Source: Symbiodinium natans
Lineage: Eukaryota; Sar; Dinophyceae; Suessiales; Symbiodiniaceae
Reading direction: 5' to 3'
Assembly (NCBI GenBank): GCA_905221605.1
Contig: CAJNDS010002161.1
Coordinates: forward strand, 180,763-244,762
DNA: 64,000 nucleotides
The position numbers and the translations under genes are program-made. The notes under the pieces are model-generated. The model was not told the DNA's origin, made no database searches, and saw nothing but the letters and a program-made list of their open reading frames with translations. This document shows positions 28,598 to 39,977 of this stretch, one piece after another; positions within the stretch are counted from its first letter, which is position 1, and the number at the start of each line of letters is the position of its first letter.

Positions 28598-28681
28598 GGT
28601 TCTTAGTAGGGAATGAGGGAATTATGGCCCTACATATACATACATGCCCTTACCTCATTCCAACATTCCCTACTAAGAACC
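28598..28681. mobile_element. 84-bp TIR element
   Basis: Perfect 18-bp terminal inverted repeats GGTTCTTAGTAGGGAATG. The outer motif resembles the elements at 20782 and 49541. MITE-like. Confidence 0.8.
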
Positions 28682-29136
28682 AGCCTGATGAGGGAGTTTG
28701 GGCTCAGGGTTTAAGGGTATGGGGTCTCGGGATTAGGGTGTGGCGTTTAGGGAAGTTTAGGGTTCAGAGGGTATATGGGGTTAGAGGGTGTAGGATTCAG
28801 GGGGGCCTATATTGGGTTTAAGGGTTATAAGCCCAGTAAACCTCCAAGCAGCTTCTGAAAACCCAATCCTTGAGTTAAGAACGTTGAGGCGACCCTACAC
28901 CTCCAACATCTTTGGGAGAGTGCCAGGATCTTAAGAGGCAGGGTGGGGCACAGCGGTGTTTGCTCCTGATCCCAAAGCACTTCCGCAAGCCCAAGTTTCG
29001 GCTCATGGCTTCGGGGTGTAGGGTTGATCGACATTGCGGGCCGTTGCTAGGACCCGAAACGGTGTCAAAGACCCTAAACCCTAAACCCTAAACCCTAAAC
29101 CCGAAACCCTAAACCCTAAACCCATAGCCAAGAAGC

Positions 29137-29189
29137 AGGAAAATTGTCCCGTAGAGGTGCCGGGCTAGCGCATCCCGTCCCTCCATGGC
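29137..29189 (-). CDS. Myosin exon 25
   Basis: Reads AMEGRDALARHLYGTIF; RDALA-x-x-LY is conserved. GC donor. Confidence 0.94.
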
Positions 29190-29227
29190 CTCTCAGGGGC
29201 AAGTTGTGGTCAGAGCGCTACAGACAA

Positions 29228-29332
29228 GTTAGGGTTTAGGGTTTAGGGTTTAGGGTTTAGGGTTTAGGGTTTAGGGTTTAGGGTTTAGGGTTTAGGGTTT
29301 AGGGTTTAGGGTTTAGGGTTTAGAGTTTAGGG
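29228..29332 (+). repeat. TTTAGGG array
   Basis: About 14 units in the intron before exon 25. Confidence 0.97.
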
Positions 29333-30055
29333 TCCAGCTTGCCAGGTTCAGCGGAGATGGTCGTCCACAATGTCCTTCACATCTAGGGGGCCACTAGGCG
29401 TTTGGCGAGCTGGTGGCTAAGCTTCCTTGGTCTTCAAGGCCCCCTACGCCCCCAAAGCCTAAACCCTAAACCCCCGAACGGCCCTTAACCCTACACCCTA
29501 AACCTCGGCCCCAAACCAGTCTCTTTGGGTTGAAAGAAAAAGGAACCCCCAATCCGCGAACCTTATGGTTATGGGTACTTTCAAGGTCCAGATATACTGC
29601 GGTGGGATTGAGGCCCACCCAAACAAGAAACCCCAAACCCTAATCCCTGAACGCCACTCACCGAACCCCATTCCCTGAACCCCAATCCCGAAACCCCAAA
29701 CATCCCTGAAAACTGAACCCTAGAATCCCTAAGCCCAAGCCTGAAACCGCTAAACCCTGAAATCCCTAAGCCCCAAGCCCCAAGCCCCAAGCCTTCCAAA
29801 TCCCTTAAACCCCAAACCCTAAACCCCCCCCCCCCCCCCCAAACCCTAAGCCAACCCTAAACCCTAAAACCCCTAACCCCCAAAACCTAAACCTAAACCG
29901 CAAACCTAAACCCTACAATTCCCAAACTCTACGCCCCAGGTTTCCCCGCCTGGATCATACAAACCCTAACCCCAAAAACCCAAAACCCTAAAACCTAAAT
30001 CCTCAGTCCCTAACCCTAAACCCTAAACCCTAAACCCTAAACCCTGAGGCCCAGC
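29333..30055. repeat. Intron, degenerate CCCTAAA/CCCAAACC DNA
   Basis: Degenerate C-rich telomere-like repeats including a C-run near 29825; no exon found. Confidence 0.75.
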
Positions 30056-30112
30056 CTGGACCACCGTCCGCGTCTGGGTGATGGTCTGCCGAGCGGAGCG
30101 CTCTCCTACGAC
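30056..30112 (-). CDS. Myosin exon 24
   Basis: Reads VVGERSARQTITQTRTVVQ, the strand before the QA…RDAL helix. GC donor. Confidence 0.82.
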
Positions 30113-30710
30113 CTCCGCCGCGCCGAAGCTGCAGGGTTCAGGGTTCAGGGTTTAGGGTTTAGGCTAGTTTAGGGTTTATGGGTTTTCTAGTTTAGGGCTT
30201 AGGGCTAGGAATTAGGAAGGGGGGGAGATTCCCGACATGCCCCGTTATGATGTGGCCCCTTATATTCAGGGCAAAGCGCCTCCAAACAAATTGGGGGGGG
30301 GGGGTCCAAGCCTCAACTTCCCCTAAACCCTAAACCCGAAAAGCCCACGAAACCCCATACATCCCGACAAACCCTAGAACCCCTGGAAAACCCTTATAGG
30401 CCCCCACAGATCCGAAAAAACCCTATCAACCCAAAACCTCGAACCCCATAAAGCCTATAAGTCGTATAAACCCTATAATACCCTATAAGCACAATAAGCC
30501 CAATAAGCCCCATAAAACCTAGACACACTATACACACCCTAACCCCATAAACCCTAAAAACCCTACAAACCCTAAAAACCCTTTAAACCTTCTAAACCCT
30601 CTAAACCCTCTAAACCCTAAACCCCAAACCCCAAACCCTAAACCCTAAACCCCAAACCCCAAATCCCAAACCCTAAACCCTAAACCTCTCCAGCGAAACA
30701 GCCCCCCAGC

Positions 30711-30760
30711 CTGCATCTTCCGCAGGCATAGCATGGCCTCGAGCTGGTCCATCTCCACTC
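30711..30760 (-). CDS. Myosin exon 23
   Basis: Reads VEMDQLEAMLCLRKMQ; joins as LLGVEMDQLEAML. GC donor. Confidence 0.9.
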
Positions 30761-31857
30761 CTAACCTCAAGAGGGCTTTAGGGCTTTTGGGGTGGCTTTA
30801 GGGAATTACCAACCCTAAGCCCTAGCCCTAAACCCTAAACCCTAAACTTAAAAACCTAACGGGTTGTTGTTTAGGGGCTTTAGGGGCTTTGGGGGGCCTT
30901 GTTAAGGGCTTTTTGAAGGCTTTTTAGGGGCTTGTTAAGGGCTTTTAGAGGGCTGTTTAAGGGCTCTTTAGGGCTTCTTAAGGGCTTTAGGGTTTAGGGC
31001 GTTTTTAGGGTATGGGGGTTGGAGTTTTAGGGTTTAGGGCTTTAGGGGTTAGGGCTTGGGGTTTTAGGGTTTAGGGGTTGGGGGTTTTGGGGTTCTGGGG
31101 TTCCAGGGTTCCAGGGCTTTAGGGCTTTAGGGTTGAGGGTTTGGGCTTTTAGGCTTTGGGGTCTGGGGTTTGGGGTTTGTCTGAAATGACCTCATGGGCG
31201 TTAGGGTTCAGGGGTTTACGGTTTAGGGTTTTTGCGTTTGCGGTCTTAGGGTTTAAGGGTTGGGGTTTTAAGGGTTTAGGGTTCGGGGTTCGGGGTTCGG
31301 GGTTCACGAAATCCTCTCTCTGTTCATCCCTGAAGCCCGGAACACTAAGCTTGCCTCGAAAGCCCTCAACTGCAAACCCAACACAATCTGGCTTGTGAGG
31401 AGCGTATGTCAGTAGACCCTATAACCCTAAAACCCTAAAACCCCAAAACCATAGAACCCGAAAATGCTAGAACCCTAAAGCCCGAAAACCCTAAAACCCC
31501 CAAGGCCCAAATCCTAAAACCCTCAAACCCTAAAACTACTAAAACCCGAAGTCCCAAAACCCCAAGACCCTAAACCAGCAGGGCTTGGGCTTCGGGTTAC
31601 CCTAAACCCTATACCCTAAAACCCAGACCCTGAAACCCTGAAACCCTAAAAGCCTAAAACCCTAAAGCCCTAAAACCCTAAAACCCTAAACCCTAAACCC
31701 TAAAGCCCTAGAGCCCCAAAACCCTAAAACCCTAAACCCTAAACCCTAAAGCCCTAAAGCCCTAAAACCCTAAACCCCTAAACCCTAAACCCTAAACCCT
31801 AAACCCTAAACCCTAAACCCTAAACCCGAAAAGAGGCTTCGAGGTTCCCAGAGGGGC
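30761..31857. repeat. Intron of degenerate telomere-like repeats
   Basis: TTTAGGG-like variants (30.8-31.3 kb) followed by CCCTAAAA-like variants (31.4-31.8 kb), opposite orientations. No exon found. Confidence 0.85.
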
Positions 31858-31915
31858 CAAGTAGCAGGTCACTCGCAAAGGCGAGGCAGCCATCGGATTT
31901 CGAGGCAGCGCTCAC
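31858..31915 (-). CDS. Myosin exon 22
   Basis: Reads VSAASKSDGCLAFASDLLL, running into LLGV, a conserved myosin motif split by the intron. GC donor. Confidence 0.88.
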
Positions 31916-31947
31916 CTGTGGCGTCGACCCCGCGTCCGAAAGCTTTG

Positions 31948-32069
31948 GGTTTAGGGTTTAGGGTTTAGGGTTTAGGGTTTAGGGTTTAGGGTTTAGGGTT
32001 TAGGGTTTAGGGTTTAGGGTTTAGGGTTTAGGGTTTAGGGTTTAGGGTTTAGGGTTTAGGGTTTAGGGT
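31948..32069 (+). repeat. TTTAGGG array
   Basis: About 17 perfect units directly upstream of exon 22 on the coding strand. Confidence 0.98.
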
Positions 32070-32404
32070 GGACCGTAACATATAAAGGATGGACCCAGGC
32101 AAGCGAAATCCAATTCAGGGTCTGGACACTTCTATCCAGCCCCCCCCCCCCCCCAAATCGAAACCATCATGCAACCCCAAACCCTAAAATCTAAGGACTC
32201 TTACTTTCAGGTTCTTCGACCCAAAGGCCTTCTTGTCTAGGCTTTGGGTCTATTTTGAGCGTAAGGTCTAGGTCTAAACTTAAGACTTAAACACCCTAAA
32301 CCCTAAACCCGAAACCCGAGACCCTAAAACCCTAAAACCCTAAACCCCTAACCCAAAACCCGAGGTAAGTAAAGACACGAAACCGGCATTGCCCCAGCGT
32401 CGGC

Positions 32405-32449
32405 CTGCGAGCCCTCTGAGTTTCCTTCCGCCGCCTCCCGGAAGCGTTT
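32405..32449 (-). CDS. Myosin exon 21
   Basis: Reads KRFREAAEGNSEGSQ, a variable surface loop; the assignment rests on frame continuity. GC donor. Confidence 0.65.
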
Positions 32450-32491
32450 CTGGGGCTTGAATGCTGGGGTGCCCCGAATTTAAGTTCAAAC

Positions 32492-32704
32492 CCTAAACCC
32501 TAAACCCTAAACCCCAAACCCTAAACCCTAAACCCTAAACCCTAAACCCTAAACCCTAAACCCTAAAGCCTAAACCCTAAACCCTAAAGCCTAAACCCTA
32601 AACCCTAAACCCTAAACCCTAAACCCTAAACCCTAAACCCTAAACCCTAAACCCTAAACCCTAAACCCTAAACCCTAAACCCTAAACCCTAAACCCTAAA
32701 CCCT
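32492..32704 (+). repeat. CCCTAAA array
   Basis: About 30 units with rare CCTAAAG variants. Confidence 0.98.
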
Positions 32705-32729
32705 CTCTTACTATGTATATTTAAACCCT

Positions 32730-33470
32730 AATGACCTTCGTCGGCATATTGTTTTTTTTCCCCGGGCGGGGGCCCTAAACCCTGACGCCCTTCGTCGGCA
32801 TGTTGTTTTTTTTCCCCGGGCGGGGGCCCTAAACCCTGACGCCCTTCGTCGGCATATTGTTTTTTTTCCCCGGGCGGGGGCCCTAAACCCTGACGCCCTT
32901 CGTCGGCATATTGTTTTTTTTCCCCGGGCGGGGGCCCTAAACCCTGACGCCCTTCGTCGGCATATTGTTTTTTTTCCCCGGGCGGGGGCCCTAAACCCTG
33001 ACGCCCTTCGTCGGCATATTGTTTTTTTTCCCCGGGCGGGGGCCCTAAACCCTGACGCCCTTCGTCGGCATATTGTTTTTTTTCCCCGGGCGGGGGCCCT
33101 AAACCCTGACGCCCTTCGTCGGCATATTGTTTTTTTTCCCCGGGCGGGGGCCCTAAACCCTGACGCCCTTCGTCGGCATGTTGTTTTTTTTCCCCGGGCG
33201 GGGGCCCTAAACCCTGACGGCCTTCGTCGGCATATTGTTTTTTTTCCCCGGGCAGGGGCCCTAAACCCTGACGCCCTTCGTCGGCATATTGTTTTTTTCC
33301 ACGGGGGGGCCCTAAACCCTGACGCCCTTCGTCGGCATATTGTTTTTTTTCTCCCCGGCGGGGGCCCTAAACCCTGACGCCCTTCGTCGGCATATTGTTT
33401 TTTTCCCCGGGCGGGGGCCCTAAACCCTGACGCCCTTCCCCGGGCAGGCCCTAAACCCTGACACCCTTCA
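32730..33470. repeat. 54-bp tandem repeat with embedded CCCTAAA
   Basis: About 13 copies of a 54-bp unit: GACGCCCTTCGTCGGCATAT, a T-run, CCCCGGGCGGGGGCCC, then CCCTAAACC. Because 54 is a multiple of three it leaves a long open frame of 18-residue repeats, which I do not believe is a protein. Confidence 0.96.
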
Positions 33471-33489
33471 TCGGCATATTGTTTTTTTC

Positions 33490-33660
33490 CGTCCCCCCCC
33501 CCCCCCCCCCCCCCCCACCCCCCACCCCCCACCCCCCCCCCCCCCCCCCCCCCCCCCACCCCCCCCCCCCCACCCCCCCCCCCCCCCCCCCCCACCCCCC
33601 CCCCCCCCCCACCCCACCCCCCCCCCCACCCTCCTCACCCCCCCCCCCCCCCCCCCCCAT
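33490..33660. repeat. C-rich homopolymer tract
   Basis: About 170 bp of nearly pure C with occasional A; a second C-run lies near 33965-34003. Length is likely unreliable in assembly. Confidence 0.95.
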
Positions 33661-33963
33661 CCCCCCACTCTGATACCCCAGACGTCCCAAGCTGAGTACC
33701 GCTCCTCATGGCTCTCTGACCCCATGACTTCATCCCAGCACCCTACTTCCGTGAGTTTTAACGGTTTCCGCCGACCGCTCCCATGGCCGATGGCTTCACC
33801 GACCGCTCCCCATTCATGGTTTCAGCCGCCCCCTTTAGGCCTGTTGCTCCTGGCCGCATGGCTTCATGGCCCAGCGGCCCGGGCCCTACCCCCATGCCCG
33901 CTTCCTCCCTCTCCGCCCACCCGGCCCCATGGCTTCATGGCCCCAGCGGCCCAGGGCCCTACC

Positions 33964-34003
<40 letters not shown>

Positions 34004-34895
34004 ACACCTCACCCCCACCACCCCCTACCCCACCCCCCCCCCACACCCACCCCGTTCCCACCACACCCTCCCGATTCCCATCCAGCAAGTGAGGAGGTTT
34101 GATTTCGGTTTTGGGTTAACTGGACCTTGAGCTTTAAGCCTACTGGGAATGTATTGAGTGAACTTTGTATTTTCTCAATGTTATGGGTTTCCTGGGTGGG
34201 TGGGGTTTTATTCCAACGCTTGACAAGCTGCTTGACTAGTAAATGCTCGGACTTGAGATGCTGAACCCTAAACCCTAACCCTAAACCCTAAACCCTAAAC
34301 CCTAAACCCTATAAACCCTAAACCCTAAACCACCAAGTTATGGAACTTAAGTTACAGCTATGGGCCTTTCGCAACTGAAAGTGTGGAGAGACTGTGCGAT
34401 TCTGCCTATAGCTAGGGTTGGAGGGCTTGAAGACGTTTGAGTGGTATGTGCCGCTTACTTGGGAATTTGCCGACGCTCTACCAGGAAGCTGTGTAGTTTA
34501 GGGTTTAGGGTTTAGGGCTTAGGGTTCAGGGTTCAGGGTTTAGGGTTAAGGGTTTAGGGTTAAGGGTTTAGGGTTTCATGAAGCACATTTCGACATGCAG
34601 GTGCATCCTATCACGTGTCGCTGTGATCCTTTTGTAGTCTAGCCGAGCCAAAAGCCCTTCAAAGCAGCGAAACTCTTTGGCAGCTGAACGCTGCCCATGG
34701 AACACTTCATTGTAATGGAGCAGTTTGGCACATGTCTTCAACCACGCTAGGCCGTTCAGGTTCGCAAACAATGAACCCTAAACCCCTTAACCCCTTAACC
34801 CCTTAACCCCTTAACCCCTAAACCCTAAACCCTAAACCCTTCTGAAATGGGTCGAATCGAAGACTCCGCTCCCATGAGAGGAACATCCGACCCGC
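34004..34895. other. Intron 20 remainder with a coding-like block
   Basis: Holds CCCTAAA at 34265-34330, TTTAGGG at 34497-34575, and a minus-strand open block (34568-34771, for example KTCAKLLHYNEVFHGQRSA) that I cannot assign. Confidence 0.5.
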
Positions 34896-34960
34896 CTCGA
34901 AGGCAATGTTTCCCAGCTGTAGCACTGCAAACGTGCAGGCCACTATGCTTGGGATGTCCG
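34896..34960 (-). CDS. Myosin exon 20
   Basis: Reads DIPSIVACTFAVLQLGNIAF plus E; matches the conserved I-A-x-L-x-LGNI-F segment. GC donor. Confidence 0.93.
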
Positions 34961-35374
34961 CTGCCATCTTCAAAGCACCTTGCGTTCAATGCAAAAAAAG
35001 GGCAGGAACTGGTACTATAGGGGCCTTAGAAATTCGAATGGGGTTTTTTGGGGGGTCATTTTAAATATAACTATGAAGGGTCCATAGGGGAATGCTATTA
35101 GTCATTATTCCGACCCCCCCCCCCCCCCCATGTTACACATTCAACGAGCCGACAACTCCCACGACCGACCCTGCAAGCTCTCAACACTTAGGTCGCAGAA
35201 CTTGGCGTCGGCCATGTATATCACCAACACTCCGAAGACTGAACTCTCAGCCGAACCACAGCACCCCATGAAACCCCTCCAGAGCTCTGAACCCGCAACC
35301 CTAAACCCTAAACCCCTAAACCCCTAACCCCTAAACCCTAAACCCTAAACCCTAAACCACGAAACACCTCGCGC

Positions 35375-35426
35375 CAGTGCGAGGCAAGTTGCGGAAGGCC
35401 TCCACAGTGGCGAGGAAGTCGGCAGC
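35375..35426 (-). CDS. Myosin exon 19
   Basis: Reads AADFLATVEAFRNLPRT, the DF…AM-type helix after YLNQ. GC donor. Confidence 0.8.
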
Positions 35427-35476
35427 CTGAGGATGATAGAAGGATTGGGATGCCTGGGTGCACCCTCCACCAGGTA

Positions 35477-35570
35477 GTGTTTGGGGTTTGGGGTTTGGGG
35501 TTTGGGGTTTGGGGTTTGGGGTTTGGGGTTTGGGGTTTGGGGTTTAGGGTTTAGGGTTTGGGGTTTAGGA
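35477..35570 (+). repeat. TTTGGGG variant array
   Basis: About 10 units of TTTGGGG followed by TTTAGGG, next to exon 19. Confidence 0.95.
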
Positions 35571-36828
35571 GTTCCCCCTGTGCCCCTGTGCCCCCTCGGA
35601 GTCCTGAAGGGTGTAACGGGCGATTAGGACTGCGGGTTGGGGGGGAGCGGGATGAGGGTAGGGGTTTCGTTCTTTGGGCAAAAGGGTGATAGACATATGC
35701 ACTAGGTCTAGCTGTGTGTTCGTAGTGCATGCATGCAACGAATTTTCATTAGATGTATATATGTGTATATATATATATGTATGTATGTATACATTCTTGC
35801 ATATATATATATATATATATATGATGTGTACACAAATAAAAAAATGAAAAATGAATGAAAAAATAAATAAATATATACATATATATATATATATAGTGTA
35901 TCTTGGAAGTGGTATGTGAGATTATGCACGGCACACATCTTTGACACATACTTCAAACAAGGCCGAAACCCTGAACCCTAGTTGCACAATTACCCTAAAC
36001 CCTAAACCCTAAATCCTAAACCCTAAATCCTAAACCCTAAACCCTAGTTGCACAATTGAATCCGGATCTTCATGGGACTTCGGGGGTGGTTTCAGCGGAT
36101 GGGTTCCCTAAGCCTAAACCCTGAACCCTTAACCCTAAGCCCTAAATCTACATTAGGGTTTAGGGTTTAGGGTTTAGGGTTTAGGGCTTATGAAGTTCAG
36201 AGCAGTACTTGTGGCAGACTTTGCGGTTGGGGAATCAGAAGTCAGAAGTGCTGGTTTAGGCCTTGGGGGCCAGGGTTCAGGGTTGCTAATGCAGGAGCCA
36301 TGCCACTACCAACATCCAACATGAATGTTATACAGTGCCAAAACACCAAGTCTAATTCGCCAAGCCCCCTGTAGCCTTAAACCCTATGACCCCAGAAATC
36401 CTATCAACCTTATACGGCCCTGTTCACCCCCATCCTGTAAAGCCTATGTAGCCCCAATCTGGGAGGAACCCTGCATCTCAACAAGCCTGCATGTCAACAA
36501 CCCTGAAACCCAAACCCGAAACCCGAAACCCTAAACCCTTAACCCTAAACCCTAAACCGGAGGTCTTGGGTTCTCAGGTTTAGGAAGGCCTCCACCCCCC
36601 ACCCCCCCCCCCCCGAAGCCGAAGCTAAGGCCCTTCACCCTAAACAGTACAGCATCCTCAGGATTTAGGGTTTAGGATTTAGGGTTTAGGATTTAGGGTT
36701 TAGGATTTAGGGCTTCGGGTCTGGGAGTTAGGTCTAGGGTTTAGGGGTTTAGGGTTGGGGGTTTAGAGTTTAGGGTTTTTGGGTTCAGGGCTTTCCTGAA
36801 CCCTACAACGCATGCAACGTGACGTGGC
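35571..36828. repeat. Intron with AT microsatellites and telomere-like DNA
   Basis: TA/TATG microsatellites at about 35748-35895, CCCTAAA and TTTAGGG/GATTTAGG variants at 35.98-36.2 and 36.66-36.78 kb. No exon seen. Confidence 0.8.
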
Positions 36829-36892
36829 CTCGTCGTGCTCGGCGAGGCTGTAGCATCTTGACTGATTCAGGTACGCGTAGTCCTCGAACACC
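36829..36892 (-). CDS. Myosin exon 18
   Basis: Reads VFEDYAYLNQSRCYSLAEHD; YLNQS is diagnostic. The acceptor AG lies inside a TTTAGGG unit, so a telomere-like repeat supplies the splice site. GC donor. Confidence 0.92.
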
Positions 36893-37707
36893 CTAAACCC
36901 TCAACCCTAAACCTAAACCCTAAACCCTAAACCTCAAACCCTAAGTCCTCGAAGCAAAGACAGTTGCATGATGCATCCTTCCCTGATTTCTTCTCCAATC
37001 ACAGCTCGATGATTTCATAAACCTGGGATGTTCCCCCTGATACTAGCCGTCCTGAATAATTAGGGATGATAGAAGGGGGCAATCATCCCAATTAAGTGTT
37101 AGTATACGGGGAGCACCCCAACCTACAACCCTTAAACCCTAAACCCAAAACCCAAAACCCTTAACCCTAAACCCTAAACCCTAATCCCTAAACCCAAAAC
37201 CCAAAACCCTAAACCCTAAACCCTAGGCCCGGAGATGGGCTTGAAGCGGCAACGGAGCTCGGCTGGGCAGGTCCCAATAATGGACGAATCTTCGGTTCAG
37301 CATTTTTAGATGGCAAATCCCTAAACCCCTAAATTCCCAAACCTTACACCCTAAACCGTATACATCCCTATAAACCGTATACATCATGTATACATCCCTA
37401 TAATCCCACACCCGAACAGACAACTAAATCCGTAGCCACCCCAACCCTCCAGCTCAACCCATCCCCAGTCCTCCGGATTGTGGCTCATGCCTCCAGGCCA
37501 TTGAAAGTCACTGGCATTACGGGCTTTGTGGTTTAGGGTTTAGGGTTGCTTGCCCTGAGATGCTGGGCGTTAACGTGCTCCTCTTTGGCGACTATGGGGC
37601 ATCTGGGCACATGCAACCTGCACTTACTCTTGTTACGATGATTACCGTCATTCTACTACTGTTACGAGCACTTCTTCTTGAACTGCGGGCGTTTCCAGCT
37701 CCATCCC
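36893..37707. other. Intron 17, downstream part
   Basis: CCCTAAA-like runs at 36890-36950 and 37130-37225, and an inverted-repeat pair near 37049-37116 (TTCCCC…GATACTA against TTAGTATA…GGGGAG). No gene before the methyltransferase stop. Confidence 0.6.
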
Positions 37708-38372
37708 TCAGCCCGTAATGCGAACAATCGCCTGGTTGCTAAGCAGGCTCACAGCGAGATACTCGAACTTCCACCCCTGCTTGGCTACGGCCTCCTCAAA
37801 GGCTTTAAACTCATGCTGCTGCCAGTTCGGAAGGCCCACGAACTCGTCGAAGATCATCACGCTCCCCGGTCCGATCCGGGAAGCGAGCAGCGTCAGGACA
37901 TCCCGTGTGGAAGAGAAAAGGTCGCAGTCGATGTTCATGAACTTCACTTGCCCCGTGTGCTCCTGGAGGAAAGTGGGCAAAGTCTCCTTGAAAAGGCCCA
38001 CATGAAGTTGAGCGTTGGCTGGCAACTGGGGCTTGACGCCACGTGTGGAGTAGGCACCAACTGGCTGGTTGTTCCAGGCCTCTGGAAGGCCTTGAAGACT
38101 GTCGAAGCCGTGCACGGTCTCTCCTGGAAAGAAGGAGGAGAGCATGTGCAATGAAGATCCATAGTAAACACCAAACTCTAGGATCAAGCCTTCAGCCGTT
38201 GCCTCCCGCATAGCAAGCTGGAGCATCTCGTAGGTCCCATAGAAGAGCGAGTCTTCCAGCTGCCGGCCCACCTGGGTGCCAGCGACAAATGCCCAAGTGC
38301 TGGAGAGCAGCCCGGGGAGCCCCTTGAGGGGATCCTCAACTGCCGAGTCAGGATCATCATCGGCTTTCCTGA
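37708..38372 (-). CDS. TylF/macrocin-type O-methyltransferase domain, last exon
   Basis: 220 codons to TGA. A class I SAM-dependent methyltransferase: LILEFGVYYGSSL is the SAM-binding motif I, HGFDSLQGLPEAW the next strand, NIDCDLFSST and MIFDEFVGL the metal/active-site strands seen in TylF-family enzymes. The substrate cannot be told. The frame opens without an ATG after an in-frame stop at 38374-38376. Removing the 92-bp element at 38373-38464 joins it in frame to the TPR exon upstream, so this is the C-terminal half of a fusion protein. It lies inside a myosin intron, same strand. Confidence 0.88.
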
Positions 38373-38464
38373 CTCATGGTTGGGAGGGTATTAAAAATTC
38401 TAAGTCTGTATTCCTTATTGGGTTTAGGTACCCTTGACAGTGTAAAATGTTTCCCAACTATGAC
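38373..38464 (-). mobile_element. 92-bp introner-like TIR element acting as intron
   Basis: On the minus strand it begins GTCATAGTTGGG and ends CCCAACCATGAG, so the termini are near-perfect inverted repeats that also supply GT and AG splice sites. Excision joins …AACTTTT to TCAGGAAAG in frame. A homologous copy lies at 48709-48799. This matches the definition of an introner (a transposable element that creates introns). Confidence 0.85.
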
Positions 38465-39305
38465 AAAAGTTCCCTTCTCTCCACATCCGCTTCTGGACAA
38501 CGTAGCTCCAGAGTTGGTGTTTCGGTCGCAACTTTGACAGTCTAATCTGCTTCCGAAACCCTTCCTGGAACGGATCCTCGCCGCCTAGAGTTAGAACCAT
38601 GAACATGGGAAAGCGATTGAAATATTGCAGGGCGAGCTCGTCCTCATGTAGCGAGGCAGCGTAGCACCCGCTGTAGAGTGCCGCCCAGGCCAGATCTGTG
38701 TCCTCCGCCTGCTCAAGCACACGGTCGTAGACACCCAACGCTTCGCGCGTCTGGCCGAGGCTGTCTAGCAAAGCATCTGCAAGCCGGATTTTAGGGTCGA
38801 CCTGTTCAGGGAACTCCTGTATGAGCTCCTGCAACTTTGTCACAGACTGCTCATGCTGACCCATCTGTTCCAGAATCCTGGCCAATGTCATCTCTGCATT
38901 CACAAGATCTACTTTCAACCCTTGTAGGACATTGGCGGCCCCGAAATTCTCGAAGCACTGCCGCAGGATCGGGATGGTATGGGAGAGAACCTCCAGGGCT
39001 TCTGGCTTCTTGTTGATCTGTTCCCAGCACAAGCATAGACGAGATTGTAAGCAGGCGGTCAGCGCGCCAAGCCCCAGCCTGTCACAAAGGACCAGAGCAC
39101 TCAAGAACTCCTCCGCTGCCTCTTCACACTTCTCCTCTGCATACAGAAGGTGCGCTCTCTTGGTGAGCTTTGCTAGCTCATCTTCCACGGGCTCCACCGA
39201 AGTCTCCTCTGGGAATGCAGAATCGGCCAGCAGTCGTCCCCAGGGACCTCTCTTCTCCTTTTCAAGCTCCACTTCCAAGATCACGGAGCCCTTGACCTCT
39301 ACCAT
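38465..39305 (-). CDS. TPR-domain half of TPR-methyltransferase protein
   Basis: About 280 codons from the ATG at 39305, with an in-frame TAG four codons upstream. Alternating helices with TPR spacing, for example LTKRAHLLYAEEKCEEAAEE and REALGVYDRVLEQAEDTDLA, suggest about five tetratricopeptide repeats, which normally mediate protein contacts. An alternative acceptor (GTAGAG then GTCAAG, at 39296) would fuse it to a candidate exon at 39978-40079. The end is defined by the donor of the introner-like intron; the unspliced frame runs 14 codons into that element. Confidence 0.82.
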
Positions 39306-39540
39306 GTGCAAATCATACTAGTGGGGGAGCGGGGGGGGGGGGGTTAGGGTTTTACGGTTTTAGGGTTTAGGGCTTCGGGTTTACGAAAGCAAGGGACCCC
39401 GAATATAGTCCCCCAAGAGATAGGATTCCCTCAGAACAAGGACCCAATACGCCGGTCTTCTCAAGAGTGGCAGAGGCACCAAAACACTAAACCCAAGCCC
39501 CTTTTACTCAAAGACCAGTGCGAAACTTGACAACCCCCTC

Positions 39541-39925
39541 CCACCCACCCCGACCCCCCTCCCACCCTCCCACCCTCCCACCCTCCCACCCTCCCCCCTC
39601 CCACCCTCCCACCCCCCACCCTCCCACCACCCTCCCACCCTCCCACCCTCCCACCCTCCCACCCTCCCACCCTCCCCCTCCCACCCTCCCACCCCTCCAC
39701 CTCCCACCCTCCCACCCTCCCCCTCCCCCCCTCCCACCCTCCCACCTCCCACCCTCCACCACCCCTCCCACCCTCTCCCCCTCCCACCCTCCCACCCTCA
39801 CCACCCTCCCACCCTCCCACCCTCTCCACCCTCCCACCCTCCCACCCTCCCACCCTCCCACCCTCCCACCCTCCCACCCTCCCACCCTCCCACCCTCCCA
39901 CCCTCCCACCCTCCCACCCTCCCAA
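39541..39925. repeat. CCCTCCCA octamer array
   Basis: About 385 bp of CCCTCCCA units with small deletions, passing directly into CCCTAAA units at 39925-39967. Long open frames of Gly/Trp/Glu repeats here are artefacts. Confidence 0.96.
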
Positions 39926-39977
39926 ACCCTAAACCCTAAACCCTAAACCCTAAACCCTAAACCCTAAGCTGAGACAC

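Noticed and set aside
32711-33595. 294-codon minus-strand ORF with 18-residue repeats
   Set aside because: It is the in-frame translation of the 54-bp tandem repeat plus a homopolymer; no protein-like composition or start context.
33451-34130. Poly-Gly and poly-Pro ORFs on both strands
   Set aside because: Translations of C homopolymer tracts.
35748-35895. Tyr/Ile-rich ORFs
   Set aside because: Translations of TA/TATG microsatellites.
39461-39925. Several overlapping Gly/Trp/Glu- or Pro/Ser-rich ORFs
   Set aside because: Open in all frames because the DNA is a CCCTCCCA array.
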